From assembly GCA_041908165.1 (NCBI GenBank), contig JAYRFV010000033.1, positions 1-26,207 of the forward strand: a stretch of DNA of 26,207 nt, written 5' to 3'. Both the position numbers and the translations under genes were made by a program. This DNA comes from JACQZU01 sp041908165 (GTDB lineage: Bacteria > Acidobacteriota > Holophagae > Holophagales > Holophagaceae). Shown piece by piece: positions 1 to 6,976 of this stretch (its first letter is position 1; every line of letters begins with the position of its first letter). The notes under the pieces were generated by a model. That model was not told where the DNA came from, did no database searches, and was given only the letters and a program-made list of their open reading frames with translations.

Positions 1-1527
1 AGCGGCGACCGGGCCCGGTGGACCGTGCTGGTGGCGGAGGGCACCCTCTTCGACCTGCCGGAGGACGCCCTGCAGCTGCTGACCGCCGACTTCCCGCGCG
101 GCAGCTACCGCTACCTGCGGCTTACCTGGGACGACCGCAGCAGCGCCCGGGTCCCCCTGCCCCGCGCCGCCGCCGCGCTCAGTTCGGCCGGGGGCCGCGC
201 CGCGCCGCTGCTGGAGCCGGTGCCCTTCGAGGCGCGCGCCGCCGAGCCCGGCATGAGCCGCTACCACCTGCGCCTGCCCGGCCGGGGCCTGCCGCTGGTG
301 GCGCTCCGCCTGGGGATCGGCGGCGGCGGCCCCCTGCTGCGCCAGGCCTCGGTCCAGGAGCCGCGCCTGCACGGCAGCCGCCTGCTGCCCCGCAGCCTCG
401 GCCGGGCCGAGCTGCGCCGGGCCGAGCGCGGGGGTGCCTCGGCCGGCGCCTTCCGCATCCCGATCGCGCCGCCGGAGGGCGCGGAACTGGAGCTGTGCCT
501 CGAGAACGGCGCCAACCCTCCCCTGCAGCTGCTGTCGGTGGTGGCCGAGGCCGGGCCGCAGCCCTGGATCTACTTCGAGTCGCCGGAGGGCGCGGCGGTC
601 CAGGCCCGCTTCGGCGACGCCTCCCTGGCCGCGCCCCGCTACGATCTGGAGGCGCTGCGCGACCGGCTCTCCAGCGCCGCCACCGGCACGGCGCGCTGGG
701 GCCCCGCCGCCCAGGCCGCAGCGGACGTCGACCGCTCCCTGGATCCGGGCCCGGCCGCAGTACTCTCCCCCAAGGAGTTCCGCCACCTGCGGCCGCTGCC
801 CCCCTCGGGACCCGGCCTGGCTGCGCTGTTGCTGGATCCGCACGTGCTCGCGCAGAGTCCGGGACTGGCTGACCTGCGGCTGCTGGACGCGCAGGACCGG
901 CAGGTGCCGTACCTGCTGGAACGGCGCGACGCCCCGCTGGATCTGCGGCTGGTCCTGCCGGCGGCGGTCCGCGACGGCCGCGAGAGCCACTACCTCCTGA
1001 CCCTGCCGCAGCGCCGCCTGGGCGACGCCACCCTGGTCCTGGAGACCGCGGCGCGGACCTTCCGCCGGGACCTGCGGGTGGAGCTGCAGCAGGGCGGAGG
1101 ACCGCGGCTCCTCTGGCAGGGCGCATGGGTGCGGGCCGAGGGCGGCGGCGAGGCGATCCTGGCCGTGCCCCTGGCGGGTTCCGGCGAGGGGGACCTGCGC
1201 CTCGGGGTGGACGAAGGCGACAACCAGCCTCTGCCGCTGAGCGGCGCGCGCCTGCTGCTGCCGGCCTGGCGGCTGCGCTTCTTCCACCCTGGGACGCCGC
1301 TGCGGCTGGCCTACGGCGCCGAGCTGGGCGCGCCGCAGTACGACCTGGCGCTGTTGGCCGACCGCCTGCGGGCCGTGCCGGCCCGGGAGCTGGTGCTGGA
1401 GGACGCCCCGGCGCCGGGCTCCGGCAGCCGGCAGAACCTGTTGTTCTGGGGCGCCCTGGCCGGCGCCACCCTTGCCCTGCTGATCCTGCTCGGTCGGCTG
1501 CTGAAGCGGCCCGACGCCCCTGCCTGA
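1..1527 (+). CDS. DUF3999-like membrane-anchored protein, 5' end missing
   Basis: The reading frame is open from the first base, so the true start and any signal peptide lie outside the window. 508 residues are visible. The protein is mostly beta-strand-like, rich in Leu, Arg and Ala. It has two similar stretches ('YDLEALRDRL' near residue 215 and 'YDLALLADRL' near 446), suggesting an internal repeat of a beta-sandwich unit. A block around residues 275-310 (DLRLLD, QVPYLLERRD) resembles DUF3999 family proteins. The C-terminus has one hydrophobic helix (about residues 480-500) followed by Lys/Arg, consistent with a single membrane anchor and most of the chain in the periplasm. Family assignment is from memory of motif style and is moderate. 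The function is unknown. The YciI-like gene follows within a few bases, so the two are probably cotranscribed. Confidence 0.6.
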   Translation, partial: SGDRARWTVLVAEGTLFDLPEDALQLLTADFPRGSYRYLRLTWDDRSSARVPLPRAAAALSSAGGRAAPLLEPVPFEARAAEPGMSRYHLRLPGRGLPLVALRLGIGGGGPLLRQASVQEPRLHGSRLLPRSLGRAELRRAERGGASAGAFRIPIAPPEGAELELCLENGANPPLQLLSVVAEAGPQPWIYFESPEGAAVQARFGDASLAAPRYDLEALRDRLSSAATGTARWGPAAQAAADVDRSLDPGPAAVLSPKEFRHLRPLPPSGPGLAALLLDPHVLAQSPGLADLRLLDAQDRQVPYLLERRDAPLDLRLVLPAAVRDGRESHYLLTLPQRRLGDATLVLETAARTFRRDLRVELQQGGGPRLLWQGAWVRAEGGGEAILAVPLAGSGEGDLRLGVDEGDNQPLPLSGARLLLPAWRLRFFHPGTPLRLAYGAELGAPQYDLALLADRLRAVPARELVLEDAPAPGSGSRQNLLFWGALAGATLALLILLGRLLKRPDAPA

Positions 1528-1534
1528 GGTGCCC

Positions 1535-1831
1535 ATGTACGTCCTCGCCATCATCCGCTACCGCCAGCCGCTGGAGGCCGTGCTCCGCCACACCGACGCC
1601 CACCGGGCCTACCTGCAGGGACTGAAGGCGCGCGGCGTCCTGGTCTGCTCCGGCCCGCTGGATCCCCGCTCCGGCGGGGCCGCCCTGTTCCGGGTTGCCG
1701 AGGGCGAGGACCTGTGGACCCGGCTGGACGCCCTTCGCGACGGCGATCCCTACGTCCAGGCCGGGGTGGCGCAGTACGAACTGCTTCCCTGGCAGGTCGC
1801 CACGGGCCGCGAGGACCTCGACAGGGTTTGA
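1535..1831 (+). CDS. YciI-like protein
   Basis: 98-residue protein starting MYVLAIIRYR. This matches the usual YciI-domain opening, a short beta-strand followed by a region in which one or more His residues act as putative active-site or ligand residues (His21 and His25 here, in 'RHTDAHRAYL'). A GTG six bases upstream is possible, but ATG at 1535 gives the family-typical N-terminus and is preceded by GAGGTG. The family adopts a ferredoxin-like alpha/beta fold. A few members are dehydrochlorinases or muconolactone-isomerase-like enzymes, but most have no known role. The gene sits 7 bases after the DUF3999-like gene, so translational coupling is likely. Function cannot be named. Confidence 0.75.
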   Translation: MYVLAIIRYRQPLEAVLRHTDAHRAYLQGLKARGVLVCSGPLDPRSGGAALFRVAEGEDLWTRLDALRDGDPYVQAGVAQYELLPWQVATGREDLDRV

Positions 1832-1908
1832 AGGGCCGGCAGCGCCGCGAACTGGCCCCGCCGGTCCGGTTCGTTCCATACTCGTGCCAAGGTCCCCTCG
1901 GAGGTTCC

Positions 1909-2676
1909 ATGAACAGGCAGTGGTACTACGCCCAGAACGGCCAGCAGCTCGGTCCGGTGTCCGGCGAGCAGCTGCGCGCCCTGCTGGCTTCCGGGGCCGT
2001 CCGGGGCACCGACCTGGTGTGGACCGATTCCCTCCCGGCCTGGACCCCCGCCGGTCAGGTGCCCGCCCTGGTTCCACCGCCGGCGCCGGTGTACACGCCC
2101 CCCCCCGCTCCGGCGACGCCGGTGTACACGCCCCCCCCTGCCCCCCCTGCCCCCCGTCCCGCGCCTGCCCCCGCGCCTGCCCCCGCGCCTGCCCCCGCGC
2201 CTGCGCCGGCGCCGGCATGGACGCCCCCGCCCGTCGCGCCGGTGCCCGTGGTGGCGGTCCACAGCAGCGGCGATGTGCCCCAGGAGGTGATCGAGCTGCT
2301 GCGCAAGACCAAGCCCTGGGTCCGGCTCATCGCCGTGCTCGGGTTCATCGGCCTGGGCCTCGCCCTTCTCGCGGCGGCCGCGGCGCTCGTCCTGGGTGCC
2401 TCCTCGGGAATGGGCGCAGGCCCGATGCTGATGCAGGTCGGGGTCGTGGTCGTCGAGTTCGTGGTCCTGTTCCCCGCCCTGCTCTTCCTTCACCGCTACG
2501 CGAGCCGCATCGGCAACCTGGTCGCCAGCGGCCACCCGCAGGACCTGGAGGACGCCCTCGCCGCCCAGAAGTCCTACTGGAAGTACCTGGGGATCCTGGT
2601 GCTGGTGTGCATCATCCTGGCCATCGTCGGCGTGGCCGCCGCGGTCGTGCTGGGCGCGACCATGTTCCGCCGTTAG
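1909..2676 (+). CDS. GYF_2-domain, proline-rich linker, DUF5362-like membrane protein
   Basis: 255 residues. Residues about 4-50 form a GYF_2 (DUF4339) domain: QWYYAQNGQQLGPVS, then L-x-x-L-L-x-S-G and W-x-x-x-L-P-A-W. Residues about 53-115 are an Ala-Pro linker made of repeated units (two VYTPPPAP copies, then alternating AP). The C-terminal half carries three hydrophobic segments (about 137-161, 172-194, 226-249). The sequence KPWVRLIAVLGFIG and a later AAQKSYWKYLGIL resemble DUF5362 membrane domains. ATG at 1909 is chosen because it follows GGAGG and opens directly on the GYF_2 domain; upstream in-frame sequence is not protein-like. The GYF_2 domain probably faces the cytoplasm as a protein-binding module. 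No catalytic function is evident. Confidence 0.8.
   Translation: MNRQWYYAQNGQQLGPVSGEQLRALLASGAVRGTDLVWTDSLPAWTPAGQVPALVPPPAPVYTPPPAPATPVYTPPPAPPAPRPAPAPAPAPAPAPAPAPAPAWTPPPVAPVPVVAVHSSGDVPQEVIELLRKTKPWVRLIAVLGFIGLGLALLAAAAALVLGASSGMGAGPMLMQVGVVVVEFVVLFPALLFLHRYASRIGNLVASGHPQDLEDALAAQKSYWKYLGILVLVCIILAIVGVAAAVVLGATMFRR
2161..2208 (+). repeat. 12-bp tandem repeat encoding the Ala-Pro linker
   Basis: The unit GCGCCTGCCCCC is present as three perfect copies (2161-2172, 2173-2184, 2185-2196) plus a fourth with two changes (2197-2208). The units are in frame and encode Ala-Pro-Ala-Pro. Just upstream, a 33-bp-spaced duplication of CCGGTGTACACGCCCCC contains C-runs of 9 (2098-2106) and 8 (2131-2138) bases. 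Confidence 0.9.
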
Positions 2677-2748
2677 CCATCCAGCCACTGCGCTGCACGG
2701 GCGGCCAGGAATCCGGAGGCTTGGGTGCCGGGGGCGTGGCCTGCCCGT

Positions 2749-2773
2749 TTGATTAGTATTTTGATATAATCAA
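2749..2773. promoter_or_regulatory. Promoter with operator-like dyad upstream of the Rrf2 gene
   Basis: A short AT-rich island in otherwise GC-rich DNA. It contains a perfect -10 hexamer TATAAT (2765-2770) and a perfect 7-bp inverted repeat TTGATTA (2749-2755) / TAATCAA (2767-2773) with an 11-bp spacer. A nested TTGAT-ATA-ATCAA palindrome lies at 2761-2773. The dyad overlaps the -10 box about 40 bases upstream of the Rrf2 start, the placement expected for an autorepressor. No good -35 hexamer is seen at 16-18 bp. That Rrf2 binds here is an inference. Confidence 0.6.
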
Positions 2774-2813
2774 TAAAGAATCACCCCGGCGACTGGGGCG
2801 GAAGGCGGTGTCC

Positions 2814-3239
2814 ATGAAGGCCACGGCAAAACTGAGGTACGGCCTGCAACTGATGGTCGAGCTGGCGCTCAACCACGGGCGGGGGCCCGTGCTGGTGCCC
2901 GCCATCGCCGAGCGCCAGGGGTTGCCCGGCAAGTACCTGCACGTTCTCCTGGGCAGCCTGAAGGCCGCCGGGCTGGTGCGGGCCCAGCGCGGCCCCGCCG
3001 GCGGCTGCGAGCTGACCCGCCACCCCGCCGCGATCACGGCCGAGGAGATCCTGGAGGCCCTGGAAGGCCGGCCGGTCGCGGAGGAATCCGATGGCGACAC
3101 CCCCGGCGCCCGGGTGGTCGCCGAACTGGGGCGGGCGGTGGAGGCCGCCGAGCGGAAGGTCCTCGGCGGCACCACCCTCGCCCAGCTCGCCGCGCGCCAC
3201 CAGGTCCTGGACGTGGGCGGCGACGCCTACTCGATCTGA
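2814..3239 (+). CDS. Rrf2 family transcriptional regulator, lacking the Cys cluster
   Basis: 141 residues. The N-terminal winged helix follows the Rrf2 plan: YGLQLMVELAL, a recognition helix with GLPGKYLHVLLGSLKAAGLV, then RGPAGGCEL in the wing, and AITAEEILEALEG. ATG at 2814 follows GAAGG with 8-base spacing; a GTG at 2808 has worse spacing. The only Cys is residue 65 in the wing. The three clustered Cys that bind an Fe-S centre in IscR, NsrR and RsrR are absent, so this is more like the CymR/YwnA type that senses by protein partner or ligand. An AT-rich dyad in its promoter suggests autoregulation. The RluA-type gene follows after 8 bases, and the lipid kinase overlaps that, so all three may share its control. 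Confidence 0.9.
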   Translation: MKATAKLRYGLQLMVELALNHGRGPVLVPAIAERQGLPGKYLHVLLGSLKAAGLVRAQRGPAGGCELTRHPAAITAEEILEALEGRPVAEESDGDTPGARVVAELGRAVEAAERKVLGGTTLAQLAARHQVLDVGGDAYSI

Positions 3240-3247
3240 GCCGAGCC

Positions 3248-4123
3248 GTGGCCCTGCGCAGGTGGACCTTCCGCGTCGGCGAAGCCGAGACCGCCTTCCG
3301 GCTCGACCAGCTGATCGCCCTTCACACCGGGCTCTCCCGCCGCCAGGCGCGGCAGGCGCTGCAGCTCGGCGGCGTGCAGGCGGCCCGCCGGCGGGTCCGG
3401 GTGGCCGGCCGGACCCTGGCGGCAGGAACCGAGGTGCGCGTCGCCCTCGACGATGACCTGGGGGCACCGCCGTCGCTGCAGGTCCCGGTCGTCTACGAGG
3501 ATCCCTGGCTGCTCGCGGTGGACAAGCCCGCCGGCATCCCCACCCAGGGCACCTGGGCCAGCGACCGCCACGACCTGCTGGCGCTGCTCAGGACCCAGCG
3601 GCCGGACCTGCGCCCCTTCCTGCACCACCGGCTCGACCAGGGCACCTCCGGCGTGCTGCTGTTCGCGCTGGCCCCCGAGGCCAACGCCGGCCTGACCCGG
3701 GCCTTCGAGGGCCGGGAGGTGGAGAAGGAGTACCTGGCCCGGATCGGGATGCCGCTGGAGGCCTGCGCGGTGGACCTTCCGGTGGGCCGCCTGCGCCAGG
3801 CTGTCCCGGGCCGCTTCGCCTGCGAAGGCGACCTGCTCGATCCGCGCCCGGCGGCGACCGACTTCCGCCCGGCCCGCCCCGAGGAGGTGGCCGGCCTCCA
3901 GGCGGGCCACTGGGTCGTGGCCCGTCCCCGCAGCGGCCGCACCCACCAGATCCGTGTCCACCTGGCGCACCTGCAGCGTCCGATCCTGGGCGACGTCCTC
4001 TACGGGGGCGAGCCCTCGAACCAGCTCTGGCTGCACGCCTGGCGGCTCCGGCTGCGCCATCCGGTGACCGGCGAGCCGCTGCAGGTGGAGGCGCCGCCGG
4101 CACGGTTCCAGGCCGGGCCATGA
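3248..4123 (+). CDS. RluA-family RNA pseudouridine synthase
   Basis: 291 residues. An S4-like RNA-binding segment lies at about residues 17-65 (RLDQLIALHTGLSRRQARQ). It is followed by the catalytic domain with VYEDPWLLAVDKPAGIP and the signature HRLDQGTSG at 127-135, in which Asp130 is the expected nucleophile. SGRTHQIRVHLAH near 235-247 and a C-terminal LHAWRLRLRHP are also typical of RluA/RluC/RluD enzymes. The enzyme isomerises uridine to pseudouridine in rRNA or tRNA in the cytoplasm; the specific site cannot be told from sequence. The start is GTG at 3248, 8 bases after the Rrf2 stop, without a clear Shine-Dalgarno. The stop codon overlaps the next gene's start (ATGA at 4120-4123), indicating coupled translation. 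Confidence 0.92.
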   Translation: MALRRWTFRVGEAETAFRLDQLIALHTGLSRRQARQALQLGGVQAARRRVRVAGRTLAAGTEVRVALDDDLGAPPSLQVPVVYEDPWLLAVDKPAGIPTQGTWASDRHDLLALLRTQRPDLRPFLHHRLDQGTSGVLLFALAPEANAGLTRAFEGREVEKEYLARIGMPLEACAVDLPVGRLRQAVPGRFACEGDLLDPRPAATDFRPARPEEVAGLQAGHWVVARPRSGRTHQIRVHLAHLQRPILGDVLYGGEPSNQLWLHAWRLRLRHPVTGEPLQVEAPPARFQAGP

Positions 4124-5091
4124 AGCTCCCGCTGCTCTTCAATCCCCGCTCCGGGACCGCGGCCAAGGACCCGGACGCGCTGCTGGCCCGCCTGCCCGCC
4201 GAACACCGCGCGCGGATCGAGCCGGTCCCCTTCGGCCCGCCCTGGGACTTCGCGCCCGCCATCGCCCAGGCGGCGGCGGGGCGGGGCCCACTGTTCGTGT
4301 GGGGCGGCGACGGCACCGTGCACCACGCCGGTGCGGCGCTGCTGGCGGCGGGCTGCCCGGTGCCCCTGGCGGTGGTGCCCGGCGGCAGCGGCAACGGCCT
4401 GGCGCGCGGCCTTCTCACCCCGCTGGAGCCGGCCGGCGCCGTGCAGCGCCTGCTTGAGGGCCGGGAACTGCGGATCGACGTGGGGCGCCTGGACGGCGAG
4501 CCCTTCTTCAACCTCTGCGGCACCGGCTTCGAGGCGGTGGTGGCGGCCGACTTCGAGCGCGGCGGCCAGCGCGGCGGCGAGCGCGGCGGCCAGCGCGGCT
4601 TCCTCGGCTACGGCCGGCGCGTGCTGCGGCTCTGGCGCGGCCACCGGCCGGTCGGGCTCGAATGGGATGCCCAGCCGGCCCCGCCGCCGGCGCCCGGAAC
4701 GGTCCGCGAACGGCTGCGCTGGGCCGCGGCGGGGCCCGAGCCGGGCCTGCCGGACGAGGCCTGGTCGCTGTGCTTCGCCAACCTGCCGCAGTTCGGTTCC
4801 GGCTTCTGGATCGCCCCCGGCGCCAGCCCGGTCGACGGCATCCTGCAGTGGGCCCGGCTCCTGCGCCCGGGCTGGCTGGACGTGCCGACCGAGCTGCCGG
4901 CCTTCTTCAAGGAGGGCGGCCACACCCGCCTGCGCGAGGAGGGCCGGCTGGTGCGAGCGGTGCTTCGCCTGGACCGGCCCCTGCCCTGGCACCTGGACGG
5001 CGAGCCCGGAGCGGAACGGGACCGGGCCGACCTGCGGGTCGAAGCCGGCGCCTTCCGCATGCAGGTCACCGCCGGCTGTCCCTGGTCCTGA
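4120..5091 (+). CDS. Diacylglycerol kinase-like lipid kinase (DAGK_cat, YegS/BmrU type)
   Basis: 323 residues. N-terminal FNPRSGTAA is the usual opening strand and loop. GGDGT at 62-66 is the nucleotide-binding motif, and PGGSGNGLARG at about 88-97 is the second glycine-rich motif. FNLCGTGFEA and a C-terminal WHLDGEPG agree with the family's two-domain fold. These enzymes use ATP to phosphorylate diacylglycerol, sphingoid bases or related lipids at the inner membrane face. The exact lipid is unknown here. Residues 147-160 are an Arg-Gly-Gly-rich insertion from a tandem DNA repeat, probably a surface loop. The start overlaps the preceding stop codon, so it belongs to the Rrf2-RluA unit. Confidence 0.9.
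   Translation: MKLPLLFNPRSGTAAKDPDALLARLPAEHRARIEPVPFGPPWDFAPAIAQAAAGRGPLFVWGGDGTVHHAGAALLAAGCPVPLAVVPGGSGNGLARGLLTPLEPAGAVQRLLEGRELRIDVGRLDGEPFFNLCGTGFEAVVAADFERGGQRGGERGGQRGFLGYGRRVLRLWRGHRPVGLEWDAQPAPPPAPGTVRERLRWAAAGPEPGLPDEAWSLCFANLPQFGSGFWIAPGASPVDGILQWARLLRPGWLDVPTELPAFFKEGGHTRLREEGRLVRAVLRLDRPLPWHLDGEPGAERDRADLRVEAGAFRMQVTAGCPWS
4558..4593 (+). repeat. 12-bp in-frame tandem repeat in the lipid kinase gene
   Basis: Three copies of CGCGGCGGC(C/G)AG at 4558-4569, 4570-4581 and 4582-4593, encoding RGGQ, RGGE, RGGQ, followed by a partial fourth copy (RG). Copies one and three are identical. The length is a multiple of three, so copy-number change would keep the frame. Confidence 0.9.
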
Positions 5092-5102
5092 GGAGGCCCC
5101 GA

Positions 5103-5135
5103 CTGGACCCCCGGACTACCGCCCCGGGGGTCCAG
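5103..5135. terminator. Hairpin between convergent genes
   Basis: Perfect 12-bp inverted repeat CTGGACCCCCGG (5103-5114) and CCGGGGGTCCAG (5124-5135) with a 9-base loop. The stop codon of the minus-strand gene (5116-5118) lies in the loop. There is no T-tract on either side, so it could be a bidirectional or Rho-assisted terminator rather than a classical intrinsic one. Confidence 0.5.
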
Positions 5136-5919
5136 CGGCGACCGCCGGTTCGGGTGCGAAGGACTCCTTGGGTTCGGTCTGTTCCAGTTCCTTGCGCGGG
5201 ACGGCGGCCCAGACGCCCTCCACCGGACGCAGGTCCTGGCCCGGCCTGGCCTTGGCATCCCAGGACCGGCGGATTTCGAGGATGTAGGGGTTGGTCTTGC
5301 TGGACCACCAGGCGGGGTCGTCGACCAGGACGTAGACGTACCGCCACTGGCGGGAGGGGTTGCGGAAGGACACCTCGGGATTGCCCGTGGGGATGAGGTT
5401 GTGCAGCATGCCGGGTTCCAGCTGGCCCCACTTGTTCATCATCTGCAGCCGGAACCAGCCCTCGTTGGAATGGTGCAGGCGCACGTGCAGGTTGCCTTCC
5501 GGCGCCACCAGGAAGGCGTAGCCTCGCCAGCCCGCCGGCCACCAGGTGTAGTCGACGATCTCGGCCGCCTCGGGATCGGTGGCCACGACCGGGATGCTGC
5601 CGCGCCGGGCCATTCCGCGAATCACCTGCAGGAGGTCACGGGACCGCCAGAACTGGTCGGTGGGGAACACCCGGCAGCGGTCGAGGCGGTGCGGCACCAC
5701 CACCTTGGCCCGGGACTCCGGGTGCGGCCGCGGCCGATCCATCCAGGAGAACTCCCGGGACCGCTCGATCCTCGGCGGGGGTGGGGCCGCCTCGAAGGTG
5801 CGCGGACCGGAGGATCCGCCCCCGGGGGGACCTGGAGGGGTCGGGTTGCCCTTCTGGGCGAAGGCCGGGAGCGCGGCCATCAGGGCCAGCGGCAACAGGG
5901 GGCGGACGGGGAGGGGCAT
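5116..5919 (-). CDS. Secreted protein of unknown function, paralogue A
   Basis: 267 residues. The N-terminus (MPLPVRPLLPLALMAALPAFA) is a signal peptide with probable cleavage after AFA, so the protein is exported. A Pro/Gly-rich linker follows, then a globular domain from about residue 75. Motifs shared with the upstream neighbour are a single Cys in RCRVFP, WRSRDL, VDYTWWPAGW, VAPEGNLHV, GWFRL, NKWG..EPGML, and VDDPAWWSSK.NPY.L.IRR.WD. ATG at 5919 follows GGAG at 7 bases; a GTG four codons upstream lacks such a site. I do not recognise the domain, and no catalytic motif is obvious. The many aromatic and Trp residues suggest ligand or polymer binding, but that is speculation. It lies 75 bases downstream of its paralogue and is probably in the same transcript. 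Confidence 0.8.
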   Translation of the reverse strand: MPLPVRPLLPLALMAALPAFAQKGNPTPPGPPGGGSSGPRTFEAAPPPPRIERSREFSWMDRPRPHPESRAKVVVPHRLDRCRVFPTDQFWRSRDLLQVIRGMARRGSIPVVATDPEAAEIVDYTWWPAGWRGYAFLVAPEGNLHVRLHHSNEGWFRLQMMNKWGQLEPGMLHNLIPTGNPEVSFRNPSRQWRYVYVLVDDPAWWSSKTNPYILEIRRSWDAKARPGQDLRPVEGVWAAVPRKELEQTEPKESFAPEPAVAAGPPGR

Positions 5920-5994
5920 GGCGGACTCCACAGGTTGGGCAGGCCCCTGGCCGGGGCCGGTGTTCGCAGCGGTCGAAGGTCCGACGCGGCGGGG

Positions 5995-6855
5995 TCAGTT
6001 CGGGAAGTGCGCGGGGCCGGTCCGGCTCGGACCGCGGAATTCGGCGCTGATGCTGGGCGACGAGCCCCACAGCCCGGTCACCATCGTCACCGAGGACAGA
6101 TCCACGGTGGCGGGATCCCAGTCGCGGCGGATGCTCAAGGTGTAGGGATCCTCCTTGCTGGACCACCAGGCCGGGTCGTCAACGATGATGTAGACCGCGC
6201 GGGGCTTGCGGTCCGGGTTGGACACCGTCACCAGGGTCGGCCGGTGGGCGATCGCCGCCTCCAGCATGCCCGGCCCGGGCTTGCCCCACTTGTCCACGGC
6301 CATCAGGCGGAACCAGCCGAGCTTGCCGTGCTGGACCTCCACCTGCAGCCGTCCCCCGGGGGCGACCGCAAACCCGTAGGCCTTCCAGCCCGAAGGCATC
6401 CAGGTGTGGTCCACCACCGTCTCGGCGCTGGCGTCCACCGGCGTCACCGGAAGGAAGCCGGCCCGGGAGAGCCACTGGATCTCGGCCATGAGATCGCGGG
6501 AGCGCCAGTAGGCCGCATCCGGAAGGACGGAGCAGCGGGGAAAGGGCGGAGGGAAGATCACCCGCCGCGCCCCGGGGCCTGTGGTCTTGAAGTAGCTGAT
6601 CTTCGCGACCTGGGGTCCGTTCGAGGGACGCGGAGGCATCGCCACGCCCTCGCGGCCGAGGTGACCGAAGTTTCGTGGGCCCCCACCGCCGCCGGTCGTG
6701 AACGGACTGTTGCTGATTTCGCCGCCGATGGCCCGGTCGCCGCCGCCGGAGCCGCCGGAGGGGCCGCCGCCGCGCGGTCCGGGCGGAGTGGCGGTGCGCT
6801 GCGCCAGGGCCAGGGTGCAGGCGAGGAGGGTCAAGCCGAGTGCGCGCAGGTCCAT
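5995..6855 (-). CDS. Secreted protein of unknown function, paralogue B
   Basis: 286 residues. The signal peptide is MDLRALGLTLLACTLALAQ, with likely cleavage near LALA-Q. A long Gly/Pro-rich low-complexity stretch (about 20-75) follows, then the same domain as the downstream gene: RCSVLP, YWRSRDL, VDHTWMPSGW, VAPGGRLQVEV, GWFRL, DKWG, PGML, VDDPAWWSSK.DPY.L.IRRDWD, ending with an SSP-containing tail. ATG at 6855 is chosen because GGAGGTG sits just upstream and the signal peptide starts there; further upstream in-frame codons give no signal. The gene is divergent from murC. The signal peptide, ribosome-binding site and paralogy decide for this strand over a long open frame on the other. Function unknown. 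Confidence 0.8.
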   Translation of the reverse strand: MDLRALGLTLLACTLALAQRTATPPGPRGGGPSGGSGGGDRAIGGEISNSPFTTGGGGGPRNFGHLGREGVAMPPRPSNGPQVAKISYFKTTGPGARRVIFPPPFPRCSVLPDAAYWRSRDLMAEIQWLSRAGFLPVTPVDASAETVVDHTWMPSGWKAYGFAVAPGGRLQVEVQHGKLGWFRLMAVDKWGKPGPGMLEAAIAHRPTLVTVSNPDRKPRAVYIIVDDPAWWSSKEDPYTLSIRRDWDPATVDLSSVTMVTGLWGSSPSISAEFRGPSRTGPAHFPN

Positions 6856-6976
6856 GGACACCTCCAGGAGCGGATGCAGCGGCATGAGCCAGATCCGTGC
6901 CATCCGCATCAAATCTGCGCTTCCGCGTGAACGGGCGCAAGCCCGGAGGGTCTATCCTGGACGGACCGGAGGGGCC

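Noticed and set aside
179..2218. 679-residue minus-strand open frame
   Set aside because: Composition is Arg/Pro/Gly/Ala low complexity and it covers three plus-strand genes with good starts and motifs.
2814..3239. IscR or NsrR assignment for the Rrf2 protein
   Set aside because: The three clustered Cys needed for an Fe-S cluster are absent; only Cys65 is present, and no isc/suf genes are near.
5401..6930. 509-residue plus-strand open frame opposite the secreted paralogues
   Set aside because: The minus-strand proteins have signal peptides, ribosome-binding sites and mutual paralogy; the plus-strand product has none of these.
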